Origin: Cupriavidus sp. D39
GTDB lineage: Bacteria; Pseudomonadota; Gammaproteobacteria; Burkholderiales; Burkholderiaceae
Length of the DNA: 64,000 bases
NCBI RefSeq assembly: GCF_026627925.1
Contig: NZ_JAPNLE010000009.1
Location: forward strand, 4,154,001 to 4,218,000
Direction of reading: 5' to 3'
Shown here: positions 53,258-61,837 of the stretch, one piece after another
Layout of the letters: every line of letters starts with the position of its first letter
Numbering within the stretch: the stretch's first letter is position 1
Position numbers and translations under genes: made by a program
Notes under the pieces: generated by a model
What the model was told of the DNA's origin: nothing
What the model saw: the letters and a program-made list of their open reading frames with translations, nothing else
Database searches by the model: none

Positions 53258-55153
53258 ATGCGACGCTACTCTACGTCGGCCGAGCCGTCCCCCGCCCAGC
53301 CTTCTTCCCTCTTCGGCAAATCCAACGTTCCCCGCAGCGATTGGCAGACCGTGCGCAACCTGTTGCCCTATGTCTGGCACTACAAGTGGCGCGTGATCCT
53401 GGCGCTGGTGTGCCTGGTGGCGGCCAAGGTGGCCAACCTGGGCGTGCCGGTCCTGATGAAGAAGCTGGTGGACAACATGAATGTGCCCGCCGGCAGCGCG
53501 ACCGCGCTGCTGGTGGTGCCGGTGGGGCTGATCGTCGCCTACGGGATATTGCGCTTGTCGGGCACGCTGTTTACCGAGCTGCGCGAAATCCTGTTCTCCA
53601 AGGTCACGCAAAGCGCGGTGCGCGAGATCGCGCTGCAGGTGTTCCGCCACCTGCACGCGCTGTCGCTGCGCTTTCACCTGGACCGCCAGACCGGCGGCAT
53701 GAGCCGCGACATCGAGCGTGGCACGCGCGGCATCCAGTCGCTGATCTCCTACTCGCTCTACAGCATCCTGCCGACCCTGGTCGAGATGGGGCTGGTGATG
53801 GGCTTCTTCATCCTGCACTACGACATCTGGTTCGCCGCCATCACGGGCTGCGCGCTGGTGAGCTATATCGTGTTTACCATCGTGGTGACCGAGTGGCGCA
53901 CGCACTTCCGGCGCAAGATGAACGAGCTGGATTCGCGCGCCAATCAGAAGGCCATCGATTCCCTGCTCAACTTCGAGACGGTCAAGTACTTCGGCAATGA
54001 GGAATATGAGGCCGGTCGCTATGACGAGAACCTGCGCAAGTACCGTACCGCGGCGATCCGCTCCCAAAACTCGCTGTCGTTCCTGAACTTCGGCCAGCAG
54101 GCCATTATCGCCACCGGCCTGATCCTGATCCTGTGGCGCGCCACCGTGGGCGTGGCGGCGGGCAAGCTCACGCTGGGCGACCTGGTGCTGGTCAACACGC
54201 TGATGATCCAGCTGTACATTCCGCTGAACTTCCTCGGCGTGATCTACCGCGAGATCAAGCAGGCCACCACCGACATGGATCGCATGTTCGTGCTGCTGGG
54301 CACAAACCGCGAAGTGGCCGATGCGCCGGGCGCCGGCGCCTTGCGCGTGCAGGGTGCGGCGGTGCGTTTCAACCATGTCGGCTTTGGCTACGAGAGCAAC
54401 CGCGTGATCCTCGACGATGTGGAGTTCACCATCGCCGCCGGCACCACTACCGCGGTGGTGGGCCACAGCGGCTCGGGCAAGTCCACGCTGGCGCGGCTGC
54501 TGTTCCGCTTCTATGACGTGAGCAGCGGCGGCATCGAGATCGACGGCCAGGATATCCGTTCGATCACGCAGGACAGCCTGCGCCGCGCCATCGGCATCGT
54601 GCCGCAGGACACCGTGCTGTTCAATGACAGCATCTACTACAACATCGCCTACGGCCGCCCCGACGCCACCCGCGACGAAGTCATCGAGGCCGCGCGCGCG
54701 GCCCAGATCGACGGCTTTATCCGCGAGCTGCCGCAAGGCTACGACACGCCCGTGGGCGAGCGTGGCCTCAAGCTGTCGGGCGGGGAGAAGCAGCGCGTGG
54801 CCATCGCCCGCACGCTGCTGAAGAACCCGCCGATCCTGGTCTTCGACGAAGCCACCTCGGCGCTGGATTCCCGCACCGAACAGGCCATCCAGGCCGAGCT
54901 GATGCGGCTGGCGCAGAACCGCACCACGCTGCTGATCGCGCACAGGCTCTCTACCGTGGTGCATGCCGACCAGATCCTGGTGATGGACCACGGCCGCATC
55001 ATCGAGCGCGGCACCCATGCCGAGCTGATGCGGCTCGATGCCCGCTACGCCGAGATGTGGCACATCCAGGCGCGCAGCGCGGCCGAGAACGAGGCGCCCG
55101 TGGAGGATGCCGCACTGGCCATCGAGGCGGGCGACGCGACGCAGGACGCCTGA
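53258..55153 (+). CDS. atmA: Atm1/HMT-type ABC exporter (AtmA-like)
   Basis: The 631-residue half-transporter has six N-terminal membrane helices with the Atm1-type NLLPYVWHYKWRVILAL and KAIDSLLNFETVKYFGNE. The ATPase has Walker A VVGHSGSGKSTLARLL near residue 405, LSGGEKQRVAIAR near 505 and Walker B ILVFDEATSALDS. Bacterial members (AtmA of Cupriavidus, Atm1 of Novosphingobium) export glutathione complexes and aid nickel/cobalt or mercury tolerance. Monocistronic, with a strong inverted repeat after it. Confidence 0.9.
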   Translation: MRRYSTSAEPSPAQPSSLFGKSNVPRSDWQTVRNLLPYVWHYKWRVILALVCLVAAKVANLGVPVLMKKLVDNMNVPAGSATALLVVPVGLIVAYGILRLSGTLFTELREILFSKVTQSAVREIALQVFRHLHALSLRFHLDRQTGGMSRDIERGTRGIQSLISYSLYSILPTLVEMGLVMGFFILHYDIWFAAITGCALVSYIVFTIVVTEWRTHFRRKMNELDSRANQKAIDSLLNFETVKYFGNEEYEAGRYDENLRKYRTAAIRSQNSLSFLNFGQQAIIATGLILILWRATVGVAAGKLTLGDLVLVNTLMIQLYIPLNFLGVIYREIKQATTDMDRMFVLLGTNREVADAPGAGALRVQGAAVRFNHVGFGYESNRVILDDVEFTIAAGTTTAVVGHSGSGKSTLARLLFRFYDVSSGGIEIDGQDIRSITQDSLRRAIGIVPQDTVLFNDSIYYNIAYGRPDATRDEVIEAARAAQIDGFIRELPQGYDTPVGERGLKLSGGEKQRVAIARTLLKNPPILVFDEATSALDSRTEQAIQAELMRLAQNRTTLLIAHRLSTVVHADQILVMDHGRIIERGTHAELMRLDARYAEMWHIQARSAAENEAPVEDAALAIEAGDATQDA

Positions 55154-55169
55154 CACGCCAATAGCCAGG

Positions 55170-55201
55170 GCCGCGATGGATTGTTGACAATCCATCGCGG
55201 C
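55170..55201. promoter_or_regulatory. Perfect 15-bp-arm inverted repeat
   Basis: GCCGCGATGGATTGT and its exact complement ACAATCCATCGCGGC are separated by TG. It begins 17 bp after the atmA stop. No T run follows, so as a terminator it would be unusual; its place 138 bp upstream of the importer start also suits a regulator-binding operator. Both uses are inference. Confidence 0.6.
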
Positions 55202-55338
55202 AAACCGTCCCGAAATATCCGATTGCACGAATTTGGTTCGACAATAGGTGGCGTATCCGCCCCATCGCGGTGCGTGTTTGCATGGCACGCGCCTTGCGGA
55301 CGAACTATCCAGGAAGACGACTAACTGGAGAGAGTTCA

Positions 55339-56508
55339 ATGCCGCTATTCCGTGCCGCCACCCCGTTCGCCACCCCGTTCGCCACCCCGTTCGCCACCCC
55401 GTTCGAAGTCCCGGCCGCTCTCGCAGGCGCCCAGCCGGCCCATGCCGTGTCCGGCGCTGCCGCGTCCCCCGCACGCCGCCGCTGGATGCAGCTTGGCATG
55501 GCGCTAGGCACAGCACTGGTGCTGTCGACACAATTTGCCGGCGAGGCGCACGCCCAGACCAAGGTCCGCTTCCAGCTCGATTGGCGCTTCGAAGGCCCGT
55601 CCGCGCTGTTCCTGCTGGGCGAGCAGAAGGGCTACTACAAGGCCGAGAAACTCGATGTGGCGATCGACGCTGGCAACGGCTCGGGCAACGTGGTCAACCG
55701 CGTGGCTTCCGGCACCTATGACATGGGTTTTGCCGACCTTGCGTCGGTGATGGAGTTCTACGGCAACAACCCCGATGCCAAGAACAAGCCGGTGGCCGTG
55801 ATGATGGTCTACAACAACACGCCCGCCGCCGTGCTGGCGCTGAAGAAGTCCGGCATCAAGACCCCGCACGACCTGGCCGGCAAGAAGCTCGGCGCACCGG
55901 TGTTCGACGCCGGACGCCGCGCCTTCCCGATCTTCGCCAAGGCCAACGGCCTGCAGGCGTCGAGCTTCAACTGGCAGGCGATGGACCCGACCCTGCGCGA
56001 GACCATGCTCACGCGCGGCGACCTCGACGCCATCACCGGCTTCTCCTTCACCTCCATCCTTAACCTGAACGCGCGCGGCGTGAAGGACGAGGACATCGTG
56101 GTGCTGCCTTACCCGCAATACGGCGTGAAGCTGTATGGCAACGCCGTGATCGCCTCGGAAGACTTCCTCAAGAAAAACCCGGAGGCGGTCAAGGCCTTCC
56201 TGCGCGCCTTCGCCAAGTCGGCCAAGGACGTGATCGCCAAGCCGGAAGAGGGCATCAAGGCGGTCAAGGCGCGCGACGGCATCATCGACGAGAAGCTCGA
56301 GACCAAGCGCCTGAAGATGGCGCTGGACAGCGTGGTCAAGTCGCCCGACGCGCGCGCCGAGGGCTTTGGCAGGGTCAACAAGCCGCGCCTCTCGCTGATG
56401 GCTTCGCAAGTGGCCGATGCCTTTGGCACCAAGGGCCGCATCAACCCCGACAACCTGTGGACCGATGCCTACCTGCCGTCCGCTGCCGAACTGGATGTGC
56501 TGCGATGA
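55339..56508 (+). CDS. NMT1/THI5-like ABC transporter substrate-binding protein
   Basis: The 389-residue product starts at ATG 55339 (MPLFRAATPFATPF) with GGAGAGAG upstream. A four-fold ATPF repeat precedes a Tat-like signal, ARRRWMQLGMALGTALVL, cleaved near AHA/QT at about residue 72. The mature domain, KVRFQLDWRFEGPSALFLLG, belongs to the nitrate/sulfonate/thiamine-precursor type. Substrate is uncertain. The stop overlaps the ATG of the ATPase gene. Confidence 0.88.
   Translation: MPLFRAATPFATPFATPFATPFEVPAALAGAQPAHAVSGAAASPARRRWMQLGMALGTALVLSTQFAGEAHAQTKVRFQLDWRFEGPSALFLLGEQKGYYKAEKLDVAIDAGNGSGNVVNRVASGTYDMGFADLASVMEFYGNNPDAKNKPVAVMMVYNNTPAAVLALKKSGIKTPHDLAGKKLGAPVFDAGRRAFPIFAKANGLQASSFNWQAMDPTLRETMLTRGDLDAITGFSFTSILNLNARGVKDEDIVVLPYPQYGVKLYGNAVIASEDFLKKNPEAVKAFLRAFAKSAKDVIAKPEEGIKAVKARDGIIDEKLETKRLKMALDSVVKSPDARAEGFGRVNKPRLSLMASQVADAFGTKGRINPDNLWTDAYLPSAAELDVLR
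55357..55404 (+). repeat. 12-bp tandem repeat, four units, inside the signal region of the binding protein
   Basis: Four perfect copies of GCCACCCCGTTC encode Ala-Thr-Pro-Phe repeats at residues 7-22, upstream of the signal peptide. The unit length is a multiple of three, so slippage would change length without breaking the frame. Confidence 0.92.
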
Positions 56509-57375
56509 CGATGGGCGCGACTTCCCAGCCTTCCCTGCGTGTGGGGGCCGCGGCCCCGCGGAATTGCCGGCCGAGCCGGCGGCGCGACCCTTGTCGAGTT
56601 CAATCGCGTCTGGCTCGCCTATAACGACGAGCTTGCCCGCCAGGGCGAGTTCGCCATCGAGGACATCTCTCTGCAGGTCGAGCCGGGCGAGTTCATCGCC
56701 ATCGTCGGGCCCTCCGGCTGCGGCAAGTCCACCTTCATGAAGCTGGCGACCGGCCTCAAGCCGGCCACGCGCGGCGTGGTCAAGATCGCCGGCGAGAAGG
56801 TCACCGGCCCGCTCAAGATGGTGGGCATGGCCTTCCAGGCCCCGACGCTGCTGCCCTGGCGCACCACGCTGCAGAACGTCATGCTGCCGCTGGAGATCGT
56901 CGAGCCGTACCGCTCCACGCTGCGCCAGAAGCGCGAGGAATACACGGCGCGGGCGCGCGAACTGCTGCGCACCGTGGGCCTGGCCGGCTACGAGGACAAG
57001 TATCCGTGGCAGCTCTCCGGCGGCATGCAGCAGCGCGCCTCGATCTGCCGCGCGCTGATCCACGAGCCGCGCATGCTGCTGCTCGACGAGCCCTTCGGCG
57101 CGCTCGACGCCTTTACCCGGGAGGAGCTGTGGTGCGTGCTGCGCGACCTGTGGCAGGCGCAGCGCTTCAACGTGATCCTGGTCACCCACGACCTGCGCGA
57201 GGCCGTGTTCCTGGCCGACACCGTCTACGTGATGAGCCAGCGCCCGGGGCGCATCCTCACGCGCAAGGAGATCAACCTGCCGCGTCCGCGCGACCTCGAC
57301 CTGACCTATACCGAACCCTTTGCCGACCTTGTGCACTCGCTGCGCGAGAAGATCGGGCACGTACGGCAGCACTGA
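56505..57375 (+). CDS. ABC transporter ATPase (SsuB/TauB-like), start region frame uncertain
   Basis: The core from about 56598 (TLVEFNRVWLAYNDELARQ) is intact: Walker A VGPSGCGKSTFMKL, LSGGMQQRASICRAL, Walker B MLLLDEPFGALDAFT. The natural start is probably ATG 56505, overlapping the previous stop (ATGA) and reading MTMGATSQPSLRVGAAAP; this is out of frame with the core and meets it only with a C added to CCCC near 56564 and one more base nearby (AELPAEPA lies between). The only in-frame alternative is GTG 56539. It powers import with the permease gene 3 bp downstream. Confidence 0.87.
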
Positions 57376-57377
57376 CC

Positions 57378-58163
57378 ATGAGCACTTTCTCTTCTTCGAT
57401 GAGCGCGGCCCAGCAACGCCGCGTGCAGCGCGTGGCGCCGTGGCTGTTGCTGGGCACGTTCCTGCTGCTGTGGCAGGGCGCTTGCCTTGTGTTCAATGTG
57501 TCGGACTTCATCCTGCCCAGCCCCAGCGCGATCGTCACGTCGCTGTTCGAGTACTGGGATGTGATTGCCGGCCATGCCTGGCGTACCTTCTGGACCACCA
57601 TGGTCGGCTTTGGCCTTGCCATCATCGTGGGCGTGGTGCTGGGTTTGCTGATGGGCTCGTCCAAGCTGGCGTACGCGGCCGGCTATCCGCTGATGACGGC
57701 GTTCAATGCGTTGCCGAAAGCGGCGTTCGTGCCGATCCTGGTGGTGTGGTTCGGCCTGGGCGCCGGCCCGGCGATCCTGACCGCGTTCCTGATCTCGTTC
57801 TTCCCGATCATGGTCAATATCGCGACCGGGCTGGCTACGCTGGAGCCGGAACTGGAGGACGTGCTGCGCGTACTTGGTGCGAAGCGCACCGATGTGTTGC
57901 TCAAGGTCGGGCTGCCGCGGTCCATGCCATATTTCTTTGCTTCGCTGAAGGTGGCGATCACGCTGGCATTCGTTGGCACTACCGTGTCGGAGATGAGTGC
58001 CGCTAACGAGGGCATTGGCTATCTGCTGGTCTCGGCCGGATCGGCGATGAAGATGCCGCTGGCGTTTGCCGGGCTGGTGGTGATTGCTGTGATGGCGATG
58101 GTGATGTATGAGTTTTTTGCGGTTTTGGAGAGGAGGGTGACGGGGTGGGCGAATAGGGGGTGA
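57378..58163 (+). CDS. ABC transporter permease (SsuC/TauC-like)
   Basis: The 261-residue product has six helices and the permease-ATPase contact loop EPELEDVLRVLGAKRTDVLL near residue 158, typical of binding-protein-dependent permeases of the nitrate/sulfonate/taurine type. Last gene of the importer operon. The last about 60 bp are G-rich (GGGGTGATAGGGGGTGATAGGGG just after the stop). Confidence 0.9.
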   Translation: MSTFSSSMSAAQQRRVQRVAPWLLLGTFLLLWQGACLVFNVSDFILPSPSAIVTSLFEYWDVIAGHAWRTFWTTMVGFGLAIIVGVVLGLLMGSSKLAYAAGYPLMTAFNALPKAAFVPILVVWFGLGAGPAILTAFLISFFPIMVNIATGLATLEPELEDVLRVLGAKRTDVLLKVGLPRSMPYFFASLKVAITLAFVGTTVSEMSAANEGIGYLLVSAGSAMKMPLAFAGLVVIAVMAMVMYEFFAVLERRVTGWANRG

Positions 58164-58192
58164 TAGGGGGTGATAGGGGGACGGGGGGGTAG

Positions 58193-58316
58193 CGCTTCTG
58201 GCCCCGCTGGCGCGGGGGTGTCTCTTGTGGGCGGGGTTTTGGCTCTTCTAGCTGCTGTCGCGGCTGTACGGTGTTGGCCGTTTTAGAACGTGTGAGATGT
58301 CACTTTTCTTTACTCG
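58193..58316 (+). repeat. Left arm (outer part) of a large imperfect palindrome
   Basis: GCTTCTGGCCCCGCTGGCGCG, TTCTAGCTGCTGTCGCGGCTG, GTTGGCCGTTTTAGAACGTG and GTGACATCTC-complement blocks match, in inverted order and orientation, 62384-62520. The match breaks off at ACTTTTCTTTACTCG (58316), where the insertion begins, and resumes at 61838 with TAAAGAAAAGTAACC. Confidence 0.85.
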
Positions 58317-58344
58317 CTCGCGGCGTGTGTCAAGGTAGTTGTCG

Positions 58345-60199
58345 GTGTGCCAAGAAGGAAAGCGACAGTACGTCGTCGTACATGCTGTATCTGTGATGAG
58401 GGTAGGCCCCTCGGTTTCGCCGATCAGGCGGTGATACCAAACCACCCTGAGCTGCAGCCGTTAAGAGCGGTTGTGGTGAGCGTCAAGGGAAAAGGCGGGA
58501 TGAATCTCGTCAGGTAGGCAAGGAGGAGGCGAACGCAAGTGAACCATCGAAGAAGTGTCGAGAATTGCAATGATGTCAAAACCGAGGGCTCGACAACACC
58601 TCGGGATAAGTCAGACGGCAACCTGGAGGTGGGTCTGACGGCATCCGGCATAGAGATGGCGCGACCTTCCTGCAGGCATGGATACGGAACTTGGGAACCT
58701 GTCGTCTCGATGCTAAGGGAGAAACTCAAGCGGAGAACCCGTGAGAGTCAGAGTACCAATGCGAGGCACAGGGGCGGAGTCATGCGTAGTAGCGGTGAAA
58801 GGGTTGTAATGACCTCTGGAGCGAAGGCATGACCTTGTCCGGCAGAGACCATAGAACAACCGCGATGCGGGAGGATTCCAGGGTCGACGCCAAGTCGTTC
58901 GAGATACCCAAGCGGTTGATTTGGGAAGCCTGGAAGCGTGTGGCCGCCAATCAAGGCGGGCCGGGCGTGGACAGCGAAAGTATTGAAATCTTCCGAAATC
59001 GTTTGGCAAGGAATCTATACGCCCTGTGGAATCGAATGAGTTCGGGGAGTTATTTTCCCCAGCCGGTCAAAGAGGTGCTGATTCCGAAGGGGAGCGGGTT
59101 TCGTCCTCTCGGGATACCGACCATCACTGACCGAGTGGCGCAGATGGCGGTCAAGTTAATGGTGGAGCCGAGAATCGATGCGATATTCCATGCATCATCG
59201 TTCGGTTATCGGCCGAACAAATCGGCGAAGCAAGCTGTGGCGCAAGCGAGAAGGAACTGTTGGCGCTACGATTGGGTAGTCGATATTGACTTGAAATCCT
59301 TCTTTGACACCATCGACCACGAGCTTCTCAGGCGTGCGGTAGAAAAGCATGTCACGGAGCCATGGGTACGACTCTACATTAGACGCTGGCTAGAGAGCCC
59401 GGTGCAGAAGCAAACCGGGGAATTGGTTGCTCGGGATAGAGGCACTCCGCAAGGCGGGGTGATCAGTCCATTGTTGGCTAACCTCTTTCTTCACTATGCG
59501 TTTGATCGATGGGTCCAGACCGAGCATCCGGAGGTGCCGTTTGAACGGTATGCCGACGATGTGGTTTGTCATTGCAGGACGAAGCATCAGGCGGAACAGT
59601 TCTTGTCTGCCTTGAGGGAACGGCTTACCGATTGTGGGCTTTCGCTACACCCGGAAAAGACGCGCTTGGTTTACTGCAAAGATGGACGACGTCGAGAGGA
59701 CCATATCCATACAAAGTTCGACTTCCTTGGATTCAGCTTTCACGCTCGGACGGTACAGGACCGAGCGGGAAATTTGTTCAACGGATTCGGACCTGCGGTA
59801 AGTCAAAAGGCACTAACGCGCATGTCTCAGGCCATCCGAAGCATGAGTCTCAATCGAAGTACCTCAATGACGCTGCGCGAACTGGCGCAGCGCATAAACC
59901 CAATGGTACGGGGATGGGTGAATTACTACGGTGCTTTCTATCCAGAGCGGCTGAAACAGTTCTTGATCAGAATAGACTTACGGCTTGGCAGGTGGGCGCG
60001 AAATAAGTACAAGCGGTTGAGAGGACATAAACGAGGATCTTGGGCGTGGCTCAAACGATGTCGGGAAAGTCTTCCTCAGCTGTTCGCGCACTGGGATTTC
60101 TGTTTCGAAGAACGGCGGACAAGAAGAGCCGTATGAATCGAGAGATTCACGTACGGATCTGTGAGAGCCTGAGGGGGCAGTTCCCTCGGGCCACTCGAC
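58345..60199 (+). mobile_element. Second group II intron, inserted in the IS element
   Basis: The likely 5' end is GTGTGCCAAGAAGGAAAGCG at 58345, just after the IS left end. The 3' end is set by domain V at about 60132-60165 (GAGCCGTATGAATCGAG / GATTCACGTACGGATC) and domain VI, finishing CCACTCGAC at 60199. About 1.85 kb, clearly lower in GC (about 52-55%) than the host. The 5' boundary is less sure than the 3' one. It stands in the opposite orientation to the transposase and only nine bases from its stop codon. Confidence 0.8.
58829..60136 (+). CDS. ltrA: Group II intron reverse transcriptase/maturase
   Basis: The 435-residue product has RT blocks GFRPLGIPTITDRVAQMAV, FGYRPNKSAKQAVAQA, DIDLKSFFDTIDHELL, GTPQGGVISPLLANLF and the catalytic ERYADDVVCHC near residue 248. 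The maturase domain is at about 330-390 (NPMVRGWVNYYGAFYPERL). No endonuclease domain. It differs strongly from the maturase at 23724, so the two introns were acquired separately. GC is low. Confidence 0.94.
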   Translation: MTLSGRDHRTTAMREDSRVDAKSFEIPKRLIWEAWKRVAANQGGPGVDSESIEIFRNRLARNLYALWNRMSSGSYFPQPVKEVLIPKGSGFRPLGIPTITDRVAQMAVKLMVEPRIDAIFHASSFGYRPNKSAKQAVAQARRNCWRYDWVVDIDLKSFFDTIDHELLRRAVEKHVTEPWVRLYIRRWLESPVQKQTGELVARDRGTPQGGVISPLLANLFLHYAFDRWVQTEHPEVPFERYADDVVCHCRTKHQAEQFLSALRERLTDCGLSLHPEKTRLVYCKDGRRREDHIHTKFDFLGFSFHARTVQDRAGNLFNGFGPAVSQKALTRMSQAIRSMSLNRSTSMTLRELAQRINPMVRGWVNYYGAFYPERLKQFLIRIDLRLGRWARNKYKRLRGHKRGSWAWLKRCRESLPQLFAHWDFCFEERRTRRAV

Positions 60200-60208
60200 C
60201 CTCAGCCG

Positions 60209-61756
60209 TTACGCTGCTTTCTTGCAATCCCCCACGTTTTGCTGCGCTCGTTCCGGGTTCAGGTACACGGCATCGACTAGCTGCCAGTTACGGATGCCCG
60301 CAGCCCAACGCTGCGGGTTCCGGGCTCGCGCGGCCTGATACAGCGCCGTGCGCTGCGCCAGCAGGGCAGTGGCTTTGCCCTGATGCCGCTGGCTTGGCGT
60401 GACGTATTTCAGGCTGCTGTGGCGGTGCTCGTCGTTGTACCAACGCACGAAGCTCAGCACCCAGGCACGCGCTTGCTCCAGGCTCTCGAACGGGCGCTCC
60501 GGCCACAGCGGGCAGTACTTCGCCGTGCGGAACAACGCTTCGGCATAGGCGTTGTCGTTGCTCACCCTGGGCCGGCTGTAGGACGGCACCACGCCCAAGT
60601 CATACATCGTTGCCAGCATGCTCGCCCCCTTCATGGCCGTGCCATTGTCCGAGTGCAGCACCAGCGGGCGGCCCGCCGTCTGCTCGCGCAAACAACCGTG
60701 CATCAGCAGACGGCTGGCATGCTCGGCCGACTCGCTCTCATGCACCTCGTTGGCGACCAGTTTGCGGCTGTAAATGTCCTTCATCATGTACCAGTAGAAG
60801 AACCGTCCCTTGACTGTGGTCGGTAGCCAAGTGATGTCCCAGCACCAAACCTGATTCGGACCTTCCGCCCGGTGCGTCGTCAACGGACGAGCGCTCGGGG
60901 CCTTGCTGCGGCCACGCCGTCTGCCTTGTCCCGCCGCCTTCAGGATCCGGTAGAACGTCGATTCCGACGCCAGGTAGATCCCTTCGTCCGCCAGCTTCGG
61001 CACGATCTGGTGCGGCGTCAGGCTGGCATAGCCAGGCTGGTTCGCCGCCGTCAGCAATGCCTGCCGTTCCGCTTCGCTGAGCTTGTTGGCAGGCGCGTCG
61101 CGACGCGCCTCAAGCCGCTTATCGGCAGGGGCATGCCGCCAGCGCTGCAAGGTTCGCTCGGTCAAGCCCAGCGCTTCGCAGGCCATTGCCTGTCGCGCCC
61201 CGGCGCTCACCGCTTCATCGATCAACTGTATGGCTTCAAAGCGATCCGGGGTGCTGATCAGTCTTCCTCGTCCCGTCCCCAGATCGCTGCGGCTTTTTTG
61301 CAGTACCAGCAGCGCTGCCGTTTCCGCCAGCGCCGCATTCTTGCGCTTGAGCTCGCGCTCCAGTTCTCGTACACGCTTCTGCGCCGCTTCGTCTTCCCGG
61401 CGCTGCGCCAGGCTTCGCTTGGCCGGTGCCACCGCATTAGCCTGCTCGCACGCCTCGCGCCATTGCCGGATCTGCTCCGGCTGGATGCCCTTCATCCGGC
61501 AGTATTCCGACAGTTCCGCCTCACTCAGTGGCGCCGTCTGCAGCACCACGCGAAACTTGTCCGCACTGGACCATTGATCACTTTGCTTCCCGTCACCCGG
61601 CACAATTCTTCCTGCAGCTCTCGCCATCTCGCGCCAAGTCCGCAAGGTCACTGTCGTGATCCCCGTGGCCTTGGCCAACTCCACTACCGATCGGTTAAGC
61701 GGAGGCATCATCTGCTCGACCGCCCACTCCCGGCGCTCGGCCGTATATCGTTTCAT
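60209..61756 (-). CDS. IS3-family transposase, OrfA and OrfB in one frame
   Basis: The 515-residue product starts MKRYTAERREWAVEQMM. OrfA-like helix-turn-helix and coiled-coil parts fill about 1-175. The rve catalytic domain has WCWDITWLPT, LHSDNGTAMKG and NDNAYAEALFRTAKY, giving Asp, Asp and Glu. The two parts meet at LVLQKSRSDLG over an A6 run (T6 at 61294-61299). In a neighbouring frame the same DNA reads AAAIWGRDEED followed by a stop, which looks like the natural end of OrfA. The fused frame could thus come from a change in the A run or from the family's frameshift site. Confidence 0.9.
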   Translation of the reverse strand: MKRYTAERREWAVEQMMPPLNRSVVELAKATGITTVTLRTWREMARAAGRIVPGDGKQSDQWSSADKFRVVLQTAPLSEAELSEYCRMKGIQPEQIRQWREACEQANAVAPAKRSLAQRREDEAAQKRVRELERELKRKNAALAETAALLVLQKSRSDLGTGRGRLISTPDRFEAIQLIDEAVSAGARQAMACEALGLTERTLQRWRHAPADKRLEARRDAPANKLSEAERQALLTAANQPGYASLTPHQIVPKLADEGIYLASESTFYRILKAAGQGRRRGRSKAPSARPLTTHRAEGPNQVWCWDITWLPTTVKGRFFYWYMMKDIYSRKLVANEVHESESAEHASRLLMHGCLREQTAGRPLVLHSDNGTAMKGASMLATMYDLGVVPSYSRPRVSNDNAYAEALFRTAKYCPLWPERPFESLEQARAWVLSFVRWYNDEHRHSSLKYVTPSQRHQGKATALLAQRTALYQAARARNPQRWAAGIRNWQLVDAVYLNPERAQQNVGDCKKAA

Positions 61757-61837
61757 CTTCCAGTCGCACACCACCCTCCATTTTGCTTCATCAAAGAAGA
61801 CGGAGACGACAAGTATCCTGACATGGAGGGCTCGCCC

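Larger units (their letters stand above)
58328..61823. mobile_element. IS3-family insertion sequence, interrupted by a group II intron
   Basis: Inverted ends are TGTCAAGGTAGTTGTCG (58328-58344) and, on the other strand, TGTCAGGATACTTGTCG (61807-61823), identical at 14 of 17 positions. Without the intron the element is about 1.64 kb with one transposase gene on the minus strand. The disrupted host repeat suggests that inserted DNA extends 11-15 bp beyond each end listed here; no clean target duplication was found (CTCG on the left, CCCG on the right at the junctions). The true outer ends are therefore unsure. Confidence 0.78.
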
